From UBA1563 sp041667115 (GTDB lineage Bacteria; Bacteroidota; Ignavibacteria; Ignavibacteriales; Ignavibacteriaceae): a stretch of DNA of 64,000 nucleotides. Below the pieces are notes generated by a model, which had not been told where the DNA came from, ran no database searches, and saw only the letters and a program-made list of their open reading frames with translations. This document shows positions 1-8,515 of this stretch, piece after piece (positions within the stretch are counted from its first letter, which is position 1; each line of letters begins with the position of its first letter). Both the position numbers and the translations under genes were made by a program. Location: the NCBI GenBank assembly GCA_041667115.1, contig JBAYFO010000001.1:220255-284254 (forward strand). The letters are read 5' to 3'.

Positions 1-1
1 G

Positions 2-970
2 CGCCCAACAGTAATTGTCGAAGGCTCAATCGAAAACTTGACACTTACTTCAATCACAGTTATGGGAAAAACATTCGCGGTGGATTCATCAACACTCGTA
101 GTCGGCCATGGAAGTGGTGTGCTGACTTTTGTAAGTCTAACAGTTGGATTAAATGTAGAAGTAAAAGGTTCGCTAACAACAAACGGAGTGTTGACCGCAA
201 AATTAATCAAAGTTCATCCTGAACATGAATTTAAAATCTACGGTAAGATTGATTCATTCACCGGTACAAACTTTCTGATTGGCGATTTAACTATATCTAC
301 AGACCTCAATACCGTTTACTATGATGGGTTTGATAATGTGGCTACGTTCGATAGTCTGAAAGTAAATCAGTTTGTTGAAGTGAGCTATGTAAAAACCAAC
401 TTGAATGAAAATCTTGCAGTAAAGGTTGAGATTGAAAGCGATCCGCACACTGTTAAATTCGATGGAGTTGTCACCTCTGCCGATTCTAACAATATTCAAC
501 TTTCTGTTCCAGCATTTTCAGTAAGTAGTAATACATTATTTATGACATCGACATATACACAAACTCAGTCTTCATCAATTCAGACTGGGCAAAGTGTAAC
601 TGTCTGGGCAGTGCAGGGACAAAACGGAAGTCTGTCGGCAATTCAAGTTCAGCAATTAACCGGATCAGCAACCGCAATCAATGGCGGTCACTCAACAAGT
701 TTACCAAACGTGTTTGAATTGAAACAGAATTATCCAAATCCTTTCAATCCTTCCACCGAGATCACGTTCATGCTTGCTAAGCAGGAACAAGTAAGCCTTG
801 TGGTTTATAATATGATCGGGCAGCAGGTAGCTATGCTTATTAATGGCCCGCAAAGCGCCGGTTCACACGTTGTAAAATTCAACTCTGCCGATTTACCATC
901 CGGTGTTTATCTATACAGATTACAAGCCGGCAGTTTTGGTGATGTTAAAAAAATGATTCTTATCAAATAG
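2..970 (+). CDS. T9SS-sorted secreted protein with DUF5666-like repeats, 5'-truncated
   Basis: The reading frame is open to the left edge, so the N-terminus and signal peptide lie outside the window; the first in-frame TTG (base 38) is not a convincing start. About 322 residues are visible. The first two thirds hold beta-rich stretches such as IVEGSIENLTLTSITVMGK and EFKIYGKIDSFTGTNFLIGD, which look like the short beta-barrel repeats of DUF5666 proteins. The last ~85 residues are a type A T9SS C-terminal sorting domain: KQNYPNPFNPST, then VVYNMIGQQVAML, LPSGVYLYRLQAG and a lysine-rich end. Known for the family: such domains are recognised by the T9SS and cleaved when cargo is released or anchored at the surface. 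The cargo function itself is unknown. Confidence 0.85.
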   Translation, partial: RPTVIVEGSIENLTLTSITVMGKTFAVDSSTLVVGHGSGVLTFVSLTVGLNVEVKGSLTTNGVLTAKLIKVHPEHEFKIYGKIDSFTGTNFLIGDLTISTDLNTVYYDGFDNVATFDSLKVNQFVEVSYVKTNLNENLAVKVEIESDPHTVKFDGVVTSADSNNIQLSVPAFSVSSNTLFMTSTYTQTQSSSIQTGQSVTVWAVQGQNGSLSAIQVQQLTGSATAINGGHSTSLPNVFELKQNYPNPFNPSTEITFMLAKQEQVSLVVYNMIGQQVAMLINGPQSAGSHVVKFNSADLPSGVYLYRLQAGSFGDVKKMILIK

Positions 971-1013
971 CGACAAATGTCGGTATAGTAAATAATTTTA
1001 ATAATTTTTTTAA

Positions 1014-1044
1014 CCGGAGGATAAGAAATTTACTTATCCTCCGG
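1014..1044. terminator. Strong hairpin after the T9SS gene
   Basis: A perfect 12-bp stem, CCGGAGGATAAG at 1014-1025 and its complement at 1033-1044, encloses a 7-nt AT loop. It lies 44 bases past the stop codon. No T-run follows on either strand, so it may be a U-tract-independent terminator or an mRNA-stabilising hairpin. Confidence 0.5.
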
Positions 1045-1082
1045 AATTATCCTCAAATATTAACTCAACAATTATCAAGGAA

Positions 1083-1583
1083 ATGATGAAGAAAAATATC
1101 TTTTATGGAATGTTGATCATGTTAGCAATAGTAACATTTCAAAATTCCAATGCGCAAAAGAAAAAATTTGGTTTGGGTTTTATTGTTGGCGAACCAACCG
1201 GTATTAGTGCAAAACTATGGGTATCAAATACAAATGCTTTAGCCTTCGGATTGGGCTGGTCCGTGGAAGGATACAGGTTTGACGGTTTCGATTCGGATTA
1301 TGGTAACGTAACGCGAACACATTTTCATGTTGACTACCTCTGGCATTCGTTTAATGCAATAGGTTCCGGCGGACAGTTTCCGCTGTTCTATGGAATTGGA
1401 GGAAGAATAAATTCAGGCACCGAATACAACGGAACATTTGCGGTTAGAGGCGTGTTTGGAATAGACTGGCTCCCACGTAACACACCTTTAGATGTCTTCC
1501 TGGAAATTGTGCCCACAATCAATTTGGTTAGTTCAACCGGATTTGGCATTGATGCAGGTTTTGGATTAAGAGTGTTTTTCTAA
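1083..1583 (+). CDS. Small secreted beta-barrel protein, probably outer membrane
   Basis: A 166-residue protein with an N-terminal signal peptide (hydrophobic core about residues 7-19, then SNAQ before the likely cleavage site near residue 25). The mature part alternates aromatic and glycine residues (FGLGFIVGEPTGISAKLW, FPLFYGIGGRI) and ends in Phe-Phe, as expected for an outer-membrane beta-barrel. The pattern resembles DUF3996-type barrels. The start codon could be ATG 1083 or ATG 1086; AAGGAA just upstream is close for either. Function is unknown. Confidence 0.7.
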   Translation: MMKKNIFYGMLIMLAIVTFQNSNAQKKKFGLGFIVGEPTGISAKLWVSNTNALAFGLGWSVEGYRFDGFDSDYGNVTRTHFHVDYLWHSFNAIGSGGQFPLFYGIGGRINSGTEYNGTFAVRGVFGIDWLPRNTPLDVFLEIVPTINLVSSTGFGIDAGFGLRVFF

Positions 1584-2141
1584 ATAATAATAGTATTGAA
1601 TCTTTAAATGATTCAAAAATTAAAAACAGTTGTTTGAAAATTATAAATGGGATCGTTTTACAATCAGAAAGCAATGTCAATAAGAGATATTGCAGAAAAG
1701 AATTCAAGCTTAGGAAAACGCACCGGGCTAAGAGTCGAAGCACAAAAAAATAGGTAAACTCAATTCTTAATAGAAATGTATAATACGCTTTTGAGATTTA
1801 TTGAAAGGCTGCTAAAATATTAATTAACGAATATTTTTTATAAATACGGAAATACTTTACTGATACTTCATTTAAATTAAAAACCTTATGGAACTTGCTA
1901 CAGCGGGCATTTTTACTTTTTACAAACGTGTAGATAATCTCCTTTATTAATCAATTATCATTCCTAGTTCTTTTGTTTTAAGAAATGAAAATCAATTGAC
2001 ATTAAGTTATTTTATTTTTATGTTCTTTCAGAGTTATCGAAAATTAGGATAAATCTTTTGTGTGAACATAACTGATAGCTGTTTATCTATGGAAATTATC
2101 CCTTGCTTACTTAAAAATAAATTCATTGAAGAGGCTCTACA
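1584..2141. other. 558-bp AT-rich gap without a convincing gene
   Basis: The gap holds no recognisable gene. A 36-codon ORF (1647-1757, plus strand) has no clear ribosome binding site and no recognisable motif. The only candidate signal is the promoter-like pair at 1996-2024, listed separately. Base composition is strongly AT-rich and no inverted repeat comparable to those elsewhere in the window was seen. Confidence 0.6.
1996..2024 (+). promoter_or_regulatory. Candidate sigma-70-like promoter for the STAS-like gene
   Basis: TTGACA at 1996-2001 and TATGTT at 2019-2024 are separated by exactly 17 bases, about 120 bases upstream of the ATG at 2142. This fits the general housekeeping promoter pattern but is a match by eye in AT-rich DNA. 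Confidence 0.35.
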
Positions 2142-2567
2142 ATGATACTTTATGAAAGTGATTCAGCAATTTTGTCTTTTGACTCTTCGATTCCTTGTTT
2201 GGAATTGATAATTAAACCGGGACTCCGTAATAGCAAGGAGTTTAAAAAGACTCATAAAATTGTTATTGAAAAATTTATTGAACTTAAGAAGCATCATGCC
2301 AATCTTTGCTTTTTTATTGATGGGAGAGACCTATATGAAATAACAAAACGGGAAATTGAATGGCTGGAGAAGAATTTTTTCCCGCGGTTAGAAAATGCCG
2401 GATTAACAAAAAAAGCATTTCTTTTCTTTGATAGTGAAGCCGGTAAATCAGTTTTAGCAACGTACAAAGCAAAATTAGACGGGACTAAAATAATATTCAA
2501 AGAATTCAAATCTTTTCAGCAAGCAAAAACTTGGCTCAGAGAAACGGGAAAAAATAATATCAAATAG
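2142..2567 (+). CDS. STAS/SpoIIAA-like domain protein
   Basis: A 141-residue soluble protein without signal peptide. The layout matches the short single-domain STAS/SpoIIAA-like (SEC14-like) proteins common in Bacteroidota: a beta strand near the N-terminus (CLELIIKPGL), helices, a central strand LCFFIDGRDLYEIT followed by an EWLEKNFFPRLENAGLTK helix, a strand KAFLFFD, and a C-terminal EFKSFQQAKTWLRE helix. No catalytic residues can be named. It is a single-gene unit between gaps. The family assignment rests on secondary-structure pattern more than on identity. Confidence 0.55.
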   Translation: MILYESDSAILSFDSSIPCLELIIKPGLRNSKEFKKTHKIVIEKFIELKKHHANLCFFIDGRDLYEITKREIEWLEKNFFPRLENAGLTKKAFLFFDSEAGKSVLATYKAKLDGTKIIFKEFKSFQQAKTWLRETGKNNIK

Positions 2568-2683
2568 ATTTTTTTTATCAGGAGATAATAAAATCGTTTG
2601 AGTATTCTACCCTTATTAGCAAGTAACAATTTGCTCTTTCTGCGAAACCACTTTTAATTTGAAAAAAATTTTAATTAATCAGT

Positions 2684-3346
2684 TTAAAAATTCCATTTAA
2701 ATCCTAAAGTTGGATTAATTTGTATTTCTGTTTTTCCCGGTATAAAATTATTGCTGATCTCAACTTCACCTCCCAGTGCCAAATGATTTGTAACGTTTAT
2801 CCATAGTTGAGGTTCACTTAAAAAAACAAAATCTCTTGAATCTGTAGCAAAGTTTTTTATCGTCCAGAGATCAAAAAAGCCTGTAAAATTAATCTTGCCT
2901 TCCATAAACGGGATAAACCAAACTCCGGTAAGTTGTACATCACTTCCTTTAGAAAAATGATCCTTCCGGTAAAGCAGATCGGTGTTTAAGACAAATAATC
3001 CTAAGTTTATGGGATAACTTAGTCCGGCGAGCCAGACATGTCCAATCGGTCCCCAGGGCGCTGTTCCATCATTATACTGCACAGTTGCAGAAATATTTTT
3101 TATAGGAAGGGGGAGGAGGATATAGCGGGCAATTTCAAAATATCCAAGAGAAGCGCTTTTGTTTCCGGGATGATTAAAGTCGAAATCGACGAACCAGTAG
3201 GTTGCACCGTATTCATCTGGTTTAAACATTTCAAACGTGGAAGTAAAATATTTTCTATCTTTGCCAAAATCATAGTGCAGCTGAAAGTTCTGAGCAAGCG
3301 TGGAGAAACTAAAAAGCACTACGGCAAGAAGTATTCCTTTTTTCAT
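2684..3346 (-). CDS. DUF5020-family secreted/outer-membrane protein
   Basis: A 220-residue protein when started at ATG 3346 (MKKGILLAVVLFSFSTLAQ), which has GAGG upstream and gives a clean signal peptide; a longer start at 3409 would put 21 extra residues before it. The mature start LHYDFGKDRKYFTSTFEMF and the WFVDFDF segment are typical of DUF5020 outer-membrane proteins of Bacteroidota. Alternating aromatic strands and the C-terminal Trp-Asn-Phe support a beta-barrel. It lies 25 bases downstream of gldC and is probably co-transcribed with it. The transported substrate, if any, is unknown. Confidence 0.75.
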   Translation of the reverse strand: MKKGILLAVVLFSFSTLAQNFQLHYDFGKDRKYFTSTFEMFKPDEYGATYWFVDFDFNHPGNKSASLGYFEIARYILLPLPIKNISATVQYNDGTAPWGPIGHVWLAGLSYPINLGLFVLNTDLLYRKDHFSKGSDVQLTGVWFIPFMEGKINFTGFFDLWTIKNFATDSRDFVFLSEPQLWINVTNHLALGGEVEISNNFIPGKTEIQINPTLGFKWNF

Positions 3347-3371
3347 GTTATCCTCATATGGTTCGTGAATT

Positions 3372-3707
3372 TTATTTTTGCAATAACGAAAGCTTCTCTG
3401 CAAACTCATCGGAAAATTTTCTGATCATTTCGCTTATTTCAAAATTATTAGTTGACCGATTATAGGTGTCTGCCATTTTCAAAAGTGTTTGATGATAAAG
3501 AATATTCATGTTTTCAACTAACATTTGATTTGTCCAAAGATCAATGCCAAAGGTAACTTTTTCTTCTTTATTCCAGAGGGAAAGCAAAATCGCTTCAGCA
3601 TCCCTTTCTCCTTCAAAGTCAGCATCATCCGATTGCCAGGAAATTTTTTGAGGGACTTCATTTTCGTCAAGTTCAATGTGAAGGGTAATTGTTGATTTTT
3701 TGCTCAT
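3372..3707 (-). CDS. gldC: Gliding motility protein GldC
   Basis: 111 residues matching GldC in length and motifs: an N-terminal TITLHIELDENEVPQKISW, a central DLWTNQMLVENM, HQTLLKMADTYNRST, and a C-terminal FAEKLSLL. GldC is a small cytoplasmic protein linked to gliding motility and the T9SS in Bacteroidota; it also persists in non-gliding members. No other gld or por gene is in the window, but three proteins here carry T9SS sorting domains, so the secretion machinery is expected elsewhere in the genome. Confidence 0.88.
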   Translation of the reverse strand: MSKKSTITLHIELDENEVPQKISWQSDDADFEGERDAEAILLSLWNKEEKVTFGIDLWTNQMLVENMNILYHQTLLKMADTYNRSTNNFEISEMIRKFSDEFAEKLSLLQK

Positions 3708-3830
3708 AGGTTTAACTTTAATTAATAGTGATTTTTACATAAAACAAGTGTTAGGCACTAAAAATTATCAAAAGAGTAACACTTATTTTTTTTATATTAA
3801 CAAAATAAAAAATAAATCATAGGAAAAAAA

Positions 3831-4523
3831 TTGAAACAGACAATTTTGCTCATTCTCAGCTCATTACTTTTATTCTCTTGCGGGGAGAAAATATCAAAAT
3901 CAACCGATCTAAAAGACACTAAACAGAAGGCAAGTTATAGTATCGGCTTTAGAATTGCTAAAGATTTTAAGTCTAACAAACTTGATGTCGACTCAGAAAT
4001 TGTTGCAAAGGGTTTTAAAGATGGATTGTACGGGAAACAACTTTTAACCGACGAGCAGATAAATAAAGTACTTATGGAATTTCAACATGAGATGTACGAC
4101 AAAAAGATGAAAGAAGCTCAGGGACTTAGCGGTAAAAATAAAGCTGATGCCGACGTATTTCTTGCACAAAACAAAAATAAGCCTGGAGTTAAAACTACCG
4201 CGAGTGGGTTGCAGTACCAGGTAATAAAATCCGGCAACGGCCCATCACCGAAAGCTACCGACAAGGTGAAAGTACATTATATCGGTAAATTATTAAACGG
4301 CACTGAATTTGATAATTCTTACAAACGAAATCAACCGGCGGTTATTCAATTAAATGCTGTTATTAAAGGCTGGGGAGAAGCGCTGCAATTGATGAAAGTC
4401 GGCGATACGTGGAAGTTATTTATTCGTCCGGATCTTGGGTACGGTGATGCGGGTGCGGGTGATGTCATTCCTCCGGGATCGTTATTAATTTTTGACGTTG
4501 AACTTTTGGGAATAGAAAAATAA
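3831..4523 (+). CDS. FKBP-type peptidyl-prolyl isomerase lipoprotein
   Basis: 230 residues starting at TTG 3831, with AGGA a few bases upstream. The signal ends in the lipobox LLFSC with the lipidated cysteine at residue 17, so the protein should sit on a membrane facing the periplasm. Residues about 25-115 are the dimerising FKBP N-terminal domain seen in Mip/FkpA proteins (ASYSIGFRIAKDFKSN). Residues about 135-230 are the FKBP fold with VHYIGKLLNGTEFDNSY, VIKGWGEALQLMKVGD, YGDAGAGDVIPPGSLLIFDVEL. Known role: proline isomerisation and chaperoning of exported proteins. It is first in a run with the amylase, gatB and lepB. Confidence 0.92.
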   Translation: MKQTILLILSSLLLFSCGEKISKSTDLKDTKQKASYSIGFRIAKDFKSNKLDVDSEIVAKGFKDGLYGKQLLTDEQINKVLMEFQHEMYDKKMKEAQGLSGKNKADADVFLAQNKNKPGVKTTASGLQYQVIKSGNGPSPKATDKVKVHYIGKLLNGTEFDNSYKRNQPAVIQLNAVIKGWGEALQLMKVGDTWKLFIRPDLGYGDAGAGDVIPPGSLLIFDVELLGIEK

Positions 4524-4543
4524 TTCAACAAAAGGAAATAGCT

Positions 4544-5884
4544 ATGAAAAAACTTTTTTTAGTCCCGATCTTATTTCTTTTTGTCTTTTCAAACTCTTTT
4601 CGGGCTCAACAGAAGATCACTGCACCTGATTGGAGTTATGATAAAACCATTTATGAAGTTAATCTAAGACAGTTTACTCCTTCGGGAACGATTAAAGAAT
4701 TCCGTACCCAGCTTCCCCGGTTAAAAAAACTTGGAGTTGGGATTCTTTGGTTTATGCCGATTCATCCGATTGGTGAAAAAAATCGGAAAGGAACATTTGG
4801 CAGTTACTATTCTGTAAAAGATTACTACGGACTTGATTCGTCCCTGGGGACTAAAAAGGAATTTCAATCTTTAGTTAAAGAAATTCATAAACTCGGAATG
4901 CATGTTATCATTGATTGGGTTGCAAATCATACTTCGTGGGATAATGTTTTGGTAAATACTCATCCCGATTTTTATTCTAAAGATTCTGCCGGTAATTTTG
5001 TTCCCCCGGTTGCCGACTGGTCAGATGTGATTGATCTGAATTATGGAAATAAAGAATTATGGCAGTATATGTCCGGCGCAATGGAATACTGGTTAAGTGA
5101 ATATGATATTGATGGGTTCCGTTGCGATGTTGCCGGGATGGTGCCTGAAGAATTCTGGAGGTTTCTCTATCCGAAATTAGCAAAGCACAAAAAAGTTTTC
5201 ATGCTGGCTGAAGATGAAAGACCTGTCGATCATTCAACTGCATTTGACATGACTTATTCATGGGACTTGTACCATCTTTTTAATGAAATTGCGAAAGGGA
5301 AGAAGCCCGCTTCAGCAATATTTACACAACTGCAAAAAGAAAAAAATGAATACCCTGCTCAAGCCTTCCGGATGAGGTTCATTACCAACCATGATGAAAA
5401 TTCCTGGAACGGAACTGAGTTTGAGAGGCTTGGTGAAGGTGTAAAAGCGTTTTCGGTTTTAGTTTTTACTCTTCCGGGAATGCCGCTTCTTTACAACGGA
5501 CAAGAAGTAGGTTTAAATAAACGATTGAGTTTTTTTGAAAAAGATCCGATTGAATGGAAGAAGTCCGGATATACTCCGTTTTTTGAAACACTCACAAAGT
5601 TAAAAAAAAATTTCCCCGTTTTAGATGCCGGAGAAAAAGGGAGTTTGCTTGAGAAAGTGCAAAACTCGGATGGAGATAAAGTTCTCTCTTTTGTTCGAAT
5701 GAAAGGGAATCAAAAAGTATTTGTAATTGTAAATCTTTCAGATAAAAAAGTGAGCACAAAGTTTAGTTCAGTTCCCGAAATGAAAAATGCGTTTGAAATC
5801 TTCTCAAAGAAAAAAGGTAAAATTGGAAAATCATTTGCAATTGATTTGCATCCATGGGATTTCAAAATATTTACAAGTAAATAA
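4544..5884 (+). CDS. Secreted alpha-amylase family (GH13) glycosidase
   Basis: 446 residues with a signal peptide (about residues 1-22). The GH13 barrel motifs are complete: DWVANHT (region I), GFRCDVAG with the nucleophile Asp195 (region II), MLAEDE with acid/base Glu223 (region III) and TNHDEN with Asp284 (region IV). A short beta-sandwich domain C follows (about 365-446). The enzyme should cleave alpha-1,4-glucans outside the cytoplasm; precise specificity (maltodextrin, starch) cannot be read. It lies 20 bases after the FKBP gene, so the two may be co-transcribed. Confidence 0.9.
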   Translation: MKKLFLVPILFLFVFSNSFRAQQKITAPDWSYDKTIYEVNLRQFTPSGTIKEFRTQLPRLKKLGVGILWFMPIHPIGEKNRKGTFGSYYSVKDYYGLDSSLGTKKEFQSLVKEIHKLGMHVIIDWVANHTSWDNVLVNTHPDFYSKDSAGNFVPPVADWSDVIDLNYGNKELWQYMSGAMEYWLSEYDIDGFRCDVAGMVPEEFWRFLYPKLAKHKKVFMLAEDERPVDHSTAFDMTYSWDLYHLFNEIAKGKKPASAIFTQLQKEKNEYPAQAFRMRFITNHDENSWNGTEFERLGEGVKAFSVLVFTLPGMPLLYNGQEVGLNKRLSFFEKDPIEWKKSGYTPFFETLTKLKKNFPVLDAGEKGSLLEKVQNSDGDKVLSFVRMKGNQKVFVIVNLSDKKVSTKFSSVPEMKNAFEIFSKKKGKIGKSFAIDLHPWDFKIFTSK

Positions 5885-5914
5885 GTTTTTTAAGGTCACT
5901 TTTTTAGATTATTG

Positions 5915-7360
5915 ATGAACGAAAAATTTGAAGCGGTAATTGGGTTGGAAGTGCATGCGCAACTTTTAACGGATACAAAAATATTTTGCAGTTGCTCAAC
6001 GAAATTTGGCAACGAACCGAACAGCAATGTGTGTCCCATTTGTTTGGGGCATCCCGGTGTGCTTCCGGTACTTAATAAAAAAGTTGTGGAATTTGCTTTG
6101 CTGATGGGATTTGCAACAAAATCTACGATAAATACAAATTCTGTTTTTGCACGTAAGAATTACTTTTATCCTGATCTTCCGAAAGGTTATCAAATATCCC
6201 AACTCGAGAAACCAATTTGTGAATTCGGCTCGATTGAAATTGAAAAAAAAGACGGGACGAAAAAAAATATCGGAATTACTCGCATTCATATGGAAGAAGA
6301 TGCCGGTAAATCAATTCACGATAGAGGTGAAACGACAAGTATTGATGTCAACCGGTGCGGTGTTCCGTTGCTTGAGATTGTTAGCGAACCCGATATGCGC
6401 AATGCCGAAGAGGCGTATCTGTATCTTGCTAAAATTAAACAGCTCGTTCAATATTTGGGAATATGCGATGGCAATATGGAAGAAGGATCACTCCGCTGCG
6501 ATGCAAATATTTCAGTTCGGCCTATCGGACAAAAAGAGCTCGGTACAAAAGCCGAAATAAAAAACATGAACTCATTTCGGAATGTTGAACGCGCGATCAA
6601 TTATGAAATTCACCGGCAGATTGAATTGATCGAGGATGGCAGAAAGGTAATTCAACAAACATTATTGTGGGATGCGGATGCGAACGAAGCTTACCCGATG
6701 CGGAGTAAAGAGGAAGCGCACGATTACCGTTATTTCCCGGATCCCGATCTCGTTCCAATTGATATTAATGTTGAATGGTTTGATGAAATAAAGGGGAGGG
6801 TTCCTGAACTTCCTGATGCAAAAAGAGAAAGATTTATCAACGCTTTTGCTCTCCCGGTTTATGATGCCGGAGTTTTAGCGCAGACCAAAGAGCTTGCAGA
6901 TTATTTTGAACAAGTAACAAAAGTAACAAACGATTATAAAGCTGCGTCTAACTGGGTGATGGTTGAAGTATTAAAAGTATTAAATGAACAGAAAATTGAG
7001 ATCAACAATTTTCCGGTCTCTCCGCAAAATCTCGGCGGATTGATTAATCTTATACAGAACGGGACGATCAGTGGAAAAATTGCAAAGGATGTTTTTACTG
7101 AAATGTTAGAGACGCTGCAGACCGCAGAGACAATCGTCAAAGAAAAAAATCTTGTCCAGATTTCCGATACCTCGGAAATTGAAAAAATAATTCAACAGAT
7201 ATTTGATGCGAATGAAAACCAGGTAAAAGAATTTCTTGAAGGGAAAGAAAAAGTGTTTGGGTTCTTTGTGGGGCAAACGATGAAAGCCACAAAGGGAAAA
7301 GCGAACCCACAAGTAGTGAATGATCTATTAAAACAAAAATTTGAATCACTTAAACAGTAA
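5915..7360 (+). CDS. gatB: Asp-tRNA(Asn)/Glu-tRNA(Gln) amidotransferase subunit B
   Basis: 481 residues from ATG 5915 (a TTG one codon earlier is possible). Motifs of the GatB kinase/amidotransferase core are present: FEAVIGLEVHAQL, CPICLGHPGVLPVLN, NRCGVPLLEIVSEPDMR, LWDADANEAYPMRSKEEAHD and YRYFPDPDLVP. The C-terminal ~150 residues are the helical and YqeY-like tRNA-binding domains. GatB phosphorylates misacylated Glu-tRNA(Gln) or Asp-tRNA(Asn) and transfers ammonia made by GatA. The partner genes gatA and gatC are not in the window, so the complex is encoded at split loci, as is common in this lineage. Confidence 0.97.
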   Translation: MNEKFEAVIGLEVHAQLLTDTKIFCSCSTKFGNEPNSNVCPICLGHPGVLPVLNKKVVEFALLMGFATKSTINTNSVFARKNYFYPDLPKGYQISQLEKPICEFGSIEIEKKDGTKKNIGITRIHMEEDAGKSIHDRGETTSIDVNRCGVPLLEIVSEPDMRNAEEAYLYLAKIKQLVQYLGICDGNMEEGSLRCDANISVRPIGQKELGTKAEIKNMNSFRNVERAINYEIHRQIELIEDGRKVIQQTLLWDADANEAYPMRSKEEAHDYRYFPDPDLVPIDINVEWFDEIKGRVPELPDAKRERFINAFALPVYDAGVLAQTKELADYFEQVTKVTNDYKAASNWVMVEVLKVLNEQKIEINNFPVSPQNLGGLINLIQNGTISGKIAKDVFTEMLETLQTAETIVKEKNLVQISDTSEIEKIIQQIFDANENQVKEFLEGKEKVFGFFVGQTMKATKGKANPQVVNDLLKQKFESLKQ

Positions 7361-7371
7361 AGAAAAAACGC

Positions 7372-8394
7372 ATGGCAGAACAACCAGAAAATGAATCCCC
7401 CAAAACGGGAATACAAAAATTTAGATCAATCATGAACAAAATTCTCCATCCATTCGGAAAGAAAGTTCGAAAAACTCCCGAGACTTTTATGGAGAAAGTT
7501 ATTGAGTTCTTTCGTTCGCTTTTGTCTGCGGCAATAGCGGCATTATTTATCATAACATTTTTTATACAAAACACGCGTATTCCAACCGGCTCTATGGAAG
7601 ACACGATCCTGGTTGGCGATTTCATTCTCGTAAATAAATTTGTTTACGGACCGAGTTCACCCAAATATATTCCGTTTACTGAAATTGAAATCCCTTACTT
7701 CACAATGCCATTCTTAAAATTTAAAGATCCACAGCATGGTGATATTGTGGTGTTCGAGTATCCAGGCAATAAAGAACAATTACGTGCCGATGAACGCATT
7801 CCAGGCTTGCCGATTCCCGAAGAGCAAATTGCGATGAACGTAAATTATGTAAAACGCTGTATCGGATTACCGGGTGACACGATTGAAGTGCGCGACAAAG
7901 TTGTTTTTGTGAACGGGAAAGAATTTTGGATACCACCTTACATAAAATATTTATCTCCCTACCCGGTTCCAAAAGGGCAGGTGAATTCACAAATCTTTCC
8001 AAAAGGGAAACCCTGGAACGAAGATAATTATGGACCGCTTGTTGTGCCTAAAAAAGGGATGACCATTCCGCTGACCGTTGAAAATGTTGAAGAATGGCGT
8101 ACAATAATCGATAGAGAATTTGCCAAGCGTGTTGTTGAAGTGAAAGACGGAACCGTAACTTTGAATGGTGCGCCAATTACCTCCTACACCTTTCAAAAAA
8201 ATTATTATTTTATGATGGGTGACAACAGAGATGATTCTGCCGATTCAAGGTTCTGGGGATTTGTTCCCCGCGATATGGTAGTTGGTGAAGCATTTATGTC
8301 TTTGTTTTCCTGGGATAGAGATATTCCATTTTCAGAACTCTTCCGTTTGATCGGTTCTATCAGAACTGATAGAATATTAAAATTGATTCATTAA
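7372..8394 (+). CDS. lepB: Signal peptidase I
   Basis: 340 residues with one membrane anchor (about 49-65) followed by the periplasmic catalytic domain. The Ser/Lys dyad is visible: Ser74 in IPTGSMEDTILVGD and Lys161 in YVKRCIGLPGDTIEV. The C-terminal box YFMMGDNRDDSADSRFWGFV is also intact. An insertion of ~80 residues between the Lys box and the GDNR box matches the longer S26 enzymes of Bacteroidota. It removes signal peptides from Sec-exported proteins. It follows gatB by 11 bases and ends before a bidirectional terminator. Confidence 0.96.
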   Translation: MAEQPENESPKTGIQKFRSIMNKILHPFGKKVRKTPETFMEKVIEFFRSLLSAAIAALFIITFFIQNTRIPTGSMEDTILVGDFILVNKFVYGPSSPKYIPFTEIEIPYFTMPFLKFKDPQHGDIVVFEYPGNKEQLRADERIPGLPIPEEQIAMNVNYVKRCIGLPGDTIEVRDKVVFVNGKEFWIPPYIKYLSPYPVPKGQVNSQIFPKGKPWNEDNYGPLVVPKKGMTIPLTVENVEEWRTIIDREFAKRVVEVKDGTVTLNGAPITSYTFQKNYYFMMGDNRDDSADSRFWGFVPRDMVVGEAFMSLFSWDRDIPFSELFRLIGSIRTDRILKLIH

Positions 8395-8416
8395 AAATTT
8401 CTCGTTAACATTTTTC

Positions 8417-8436
8417 GGAACGGTCTCGACCGTTCC
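8417..8436. repeat. REP-like palindrome between lepB and the TonB receptor
   Basis: GGAACGGTC at 8417-8425 pairs with GACCGTTCC at 8428-8436 across a 2-nt centre, and CTAC follows at 8437-8440. It is separate from, and just upstream of, the terminator hairpin. The form resembles short dispersed palindromes found between genes in many bacteria; a second one sits at 55971-55998. Confidence 0.5.
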
Positions 8437-8452
8437 CTACATTTTTGAAAAT

Positions 8453-8490
8453 AAAAAAGCCACTCCGAGATTAATCGGAGTGGCTTTTTT
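8453..8490. terminator. Bidirectional rho-independent terminator
   Basis: AAAAAAGCCACTCCGA at 8453-8468 pairs perfectly with its complement at 8475-8490 across a 6-nt loop. The A-run on one side and T-run on the other make it a terminator for lepB (plus) and for the converging TonB-receptor gene (minus). Confidence 0.92.
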
Positions 8491-8515
8491 TATGAACACC
8501 TAAATGAATAGGTTT

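Noticed and set aside
3038..3424. 128-codon ORF on the plus strand
   Set aside because: Antisense to the DUF5020 gene and the gldC end; basic, low-complexity product.
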